A stretch of 64,000 bases of DNA, taken from the NCBI GenBank assembly GCA_021399445.1, contig JAJTUQ010000003.1, forward strand, positions 4,402,001 to 4,466,000, in the 5' to 3' direction. The position numbers and the translations under genes are program-made. This DNA is from Xylogone sp. PMI_703 (lineage: Eukaryota > Ascomycota > Leotiomycetes). Position 1 is the stretch's first letter; every line of letters starts with the position of its first letter. Positions 63,601-64,000 of this stretch are shown one piece after another. The notes beneath the pieces were generated by a model, which saw only the letters and a program-made list of their open reading frames with translations, was not told the DNA's origin and did not search any database.

Positions 63601-64000
63601 TCTTCTTCGTATAACACCTCCTCTGATCTTTGTTTCTAGTGTTAATCCTTACTAACCTTCAATATATTAAGATAAAATACTAAAAATACCCAATTCGTAA
63701 ATCTCAGATCTTCGATATTATTACTACCCCGCCCCCAAGCAGTGTAAACAAGCTCATTCAGTGACCCGATTACTTAATCCCTGGTATTGTGGATACTTTC
63801 CCCATAAAATATTCCTTGAATAAGGGGATAAGGTCTTTGTGGTCGCCGTCAGATCTCACTGAGTACCCACAATAATATCCACTCGTTGTTACACTGCTTA
63901 GGGTATGCTTTTAGGGGGGCGGAGGAGGGATGGCCAACTTCAAGGAAAAGACATAGCATCCAGCAACTTTTTCGGCCTCATACCATGAGAAATCGTGAGT
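63601..64000. other. Right edge, no gene seen
   Basis: About 400 bp with G-rich and C-rich short runs (63728-63738, 63915-63930) but no supportable gene. Confidence 0.4.

Noticed and set aside
1..64000. A resorcylic lactone or other polyketide biosynthetic cluster
   Set aside because: No PKS, NRPS, terpene or DMATS core enzyme is present; trans-ER-like MDRs alone do not prove biosynthesis.

Overview
The window is nuclear DNA of a filamentous ascomycete (Pezizomycotina). Most genes carry several short GT-AG introns of about 45-90 nt, splicing them restores continuous reading frames, and the families are typical of moulds: fungal MDR reductases, a C2H2 plus fungal_trans regulator, a GPR1/FUN34/YaaH permease, GH106 and GH127 glycosidases, and a P450 beside a cytochrome b5. 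The species cannot be named from sequence alone. No tRNA, rRNA, CRISPR array, intact transposon or polyketide/peptide synthase was seen.

Layout. 0.4-5.4 kb: a divergent pair of MDR oxidoreductases and a secreted quinoprotein-like beta-propeller. 5.4-9.1 kb: a long gene-free upstream region. 9.1-13.2 kb: a large cholesterol-oxidase-like GMC protein fused to an alpha/beta hydrolase. 13.7-17.2 kb: an SDR and a very clear relative of the zearalenone lactonase ZHD101. 18.3-27.2 kb: a hot-dog/F-box-like reading frame, a secreted GH106-type glycosidase and a tubby-like protein. 28.3-63.6 kb: a dense run of small-molecule metabolism genes: metallo-beta-lactamase-fold hydrolase, double carboxymuconolactone-decarboxylase-like protein, GH127 glycosidase, acetate-type permease, esterase (broken), P450, cytochrome b5, C2H2 regulator, haloalkane-dehalogenase-like hydrolase, NmrA-like reductase (broken), MDR reductase, PRISE-like reductase (broken), MFS exporter (relic), SDR, LigI/PDC-hydrolase-like amidohydrolase, sugar/quinate-type transporter, and a second transporter relic.

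Interpretation. The contents (uptake transporter, P450 with b5, lactonase, MBL hydrolase, dehalogenase-like hydrolase, CMD-like and PDC-hydrolase-like enzymes, acetate-type permease, a dedicated regulator, no synthase) look like a catabolic or detoxifying cluster for an aromatic, possibly lactone, compound. The heptamer TGAGGGG (or its core GAGGGG) recurs just upstream of the ZHD-like lactonase, the MBL hydrolase, the P450, the cytochrome b5, the regulator itself and the amidohydrolase/transporter pair. The regulator's two zinc-finger helices are those expected to read G-N-G-G-G-G. This is the main hypothesis offered here. It is inferred, not demonstrated, and a general stress element (AGGGG) is the main competing explanation.

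Six or more genes between 37 and 64 kb carry stops, frameshifts or deletions, so the locus is partly decayed or its sequence has errors. The lactonase, MBL hydrolase, CMD protein, P450, b5, regulator, dehalogenase-like enzyme, amidohydrolase and one transporter remain intact.
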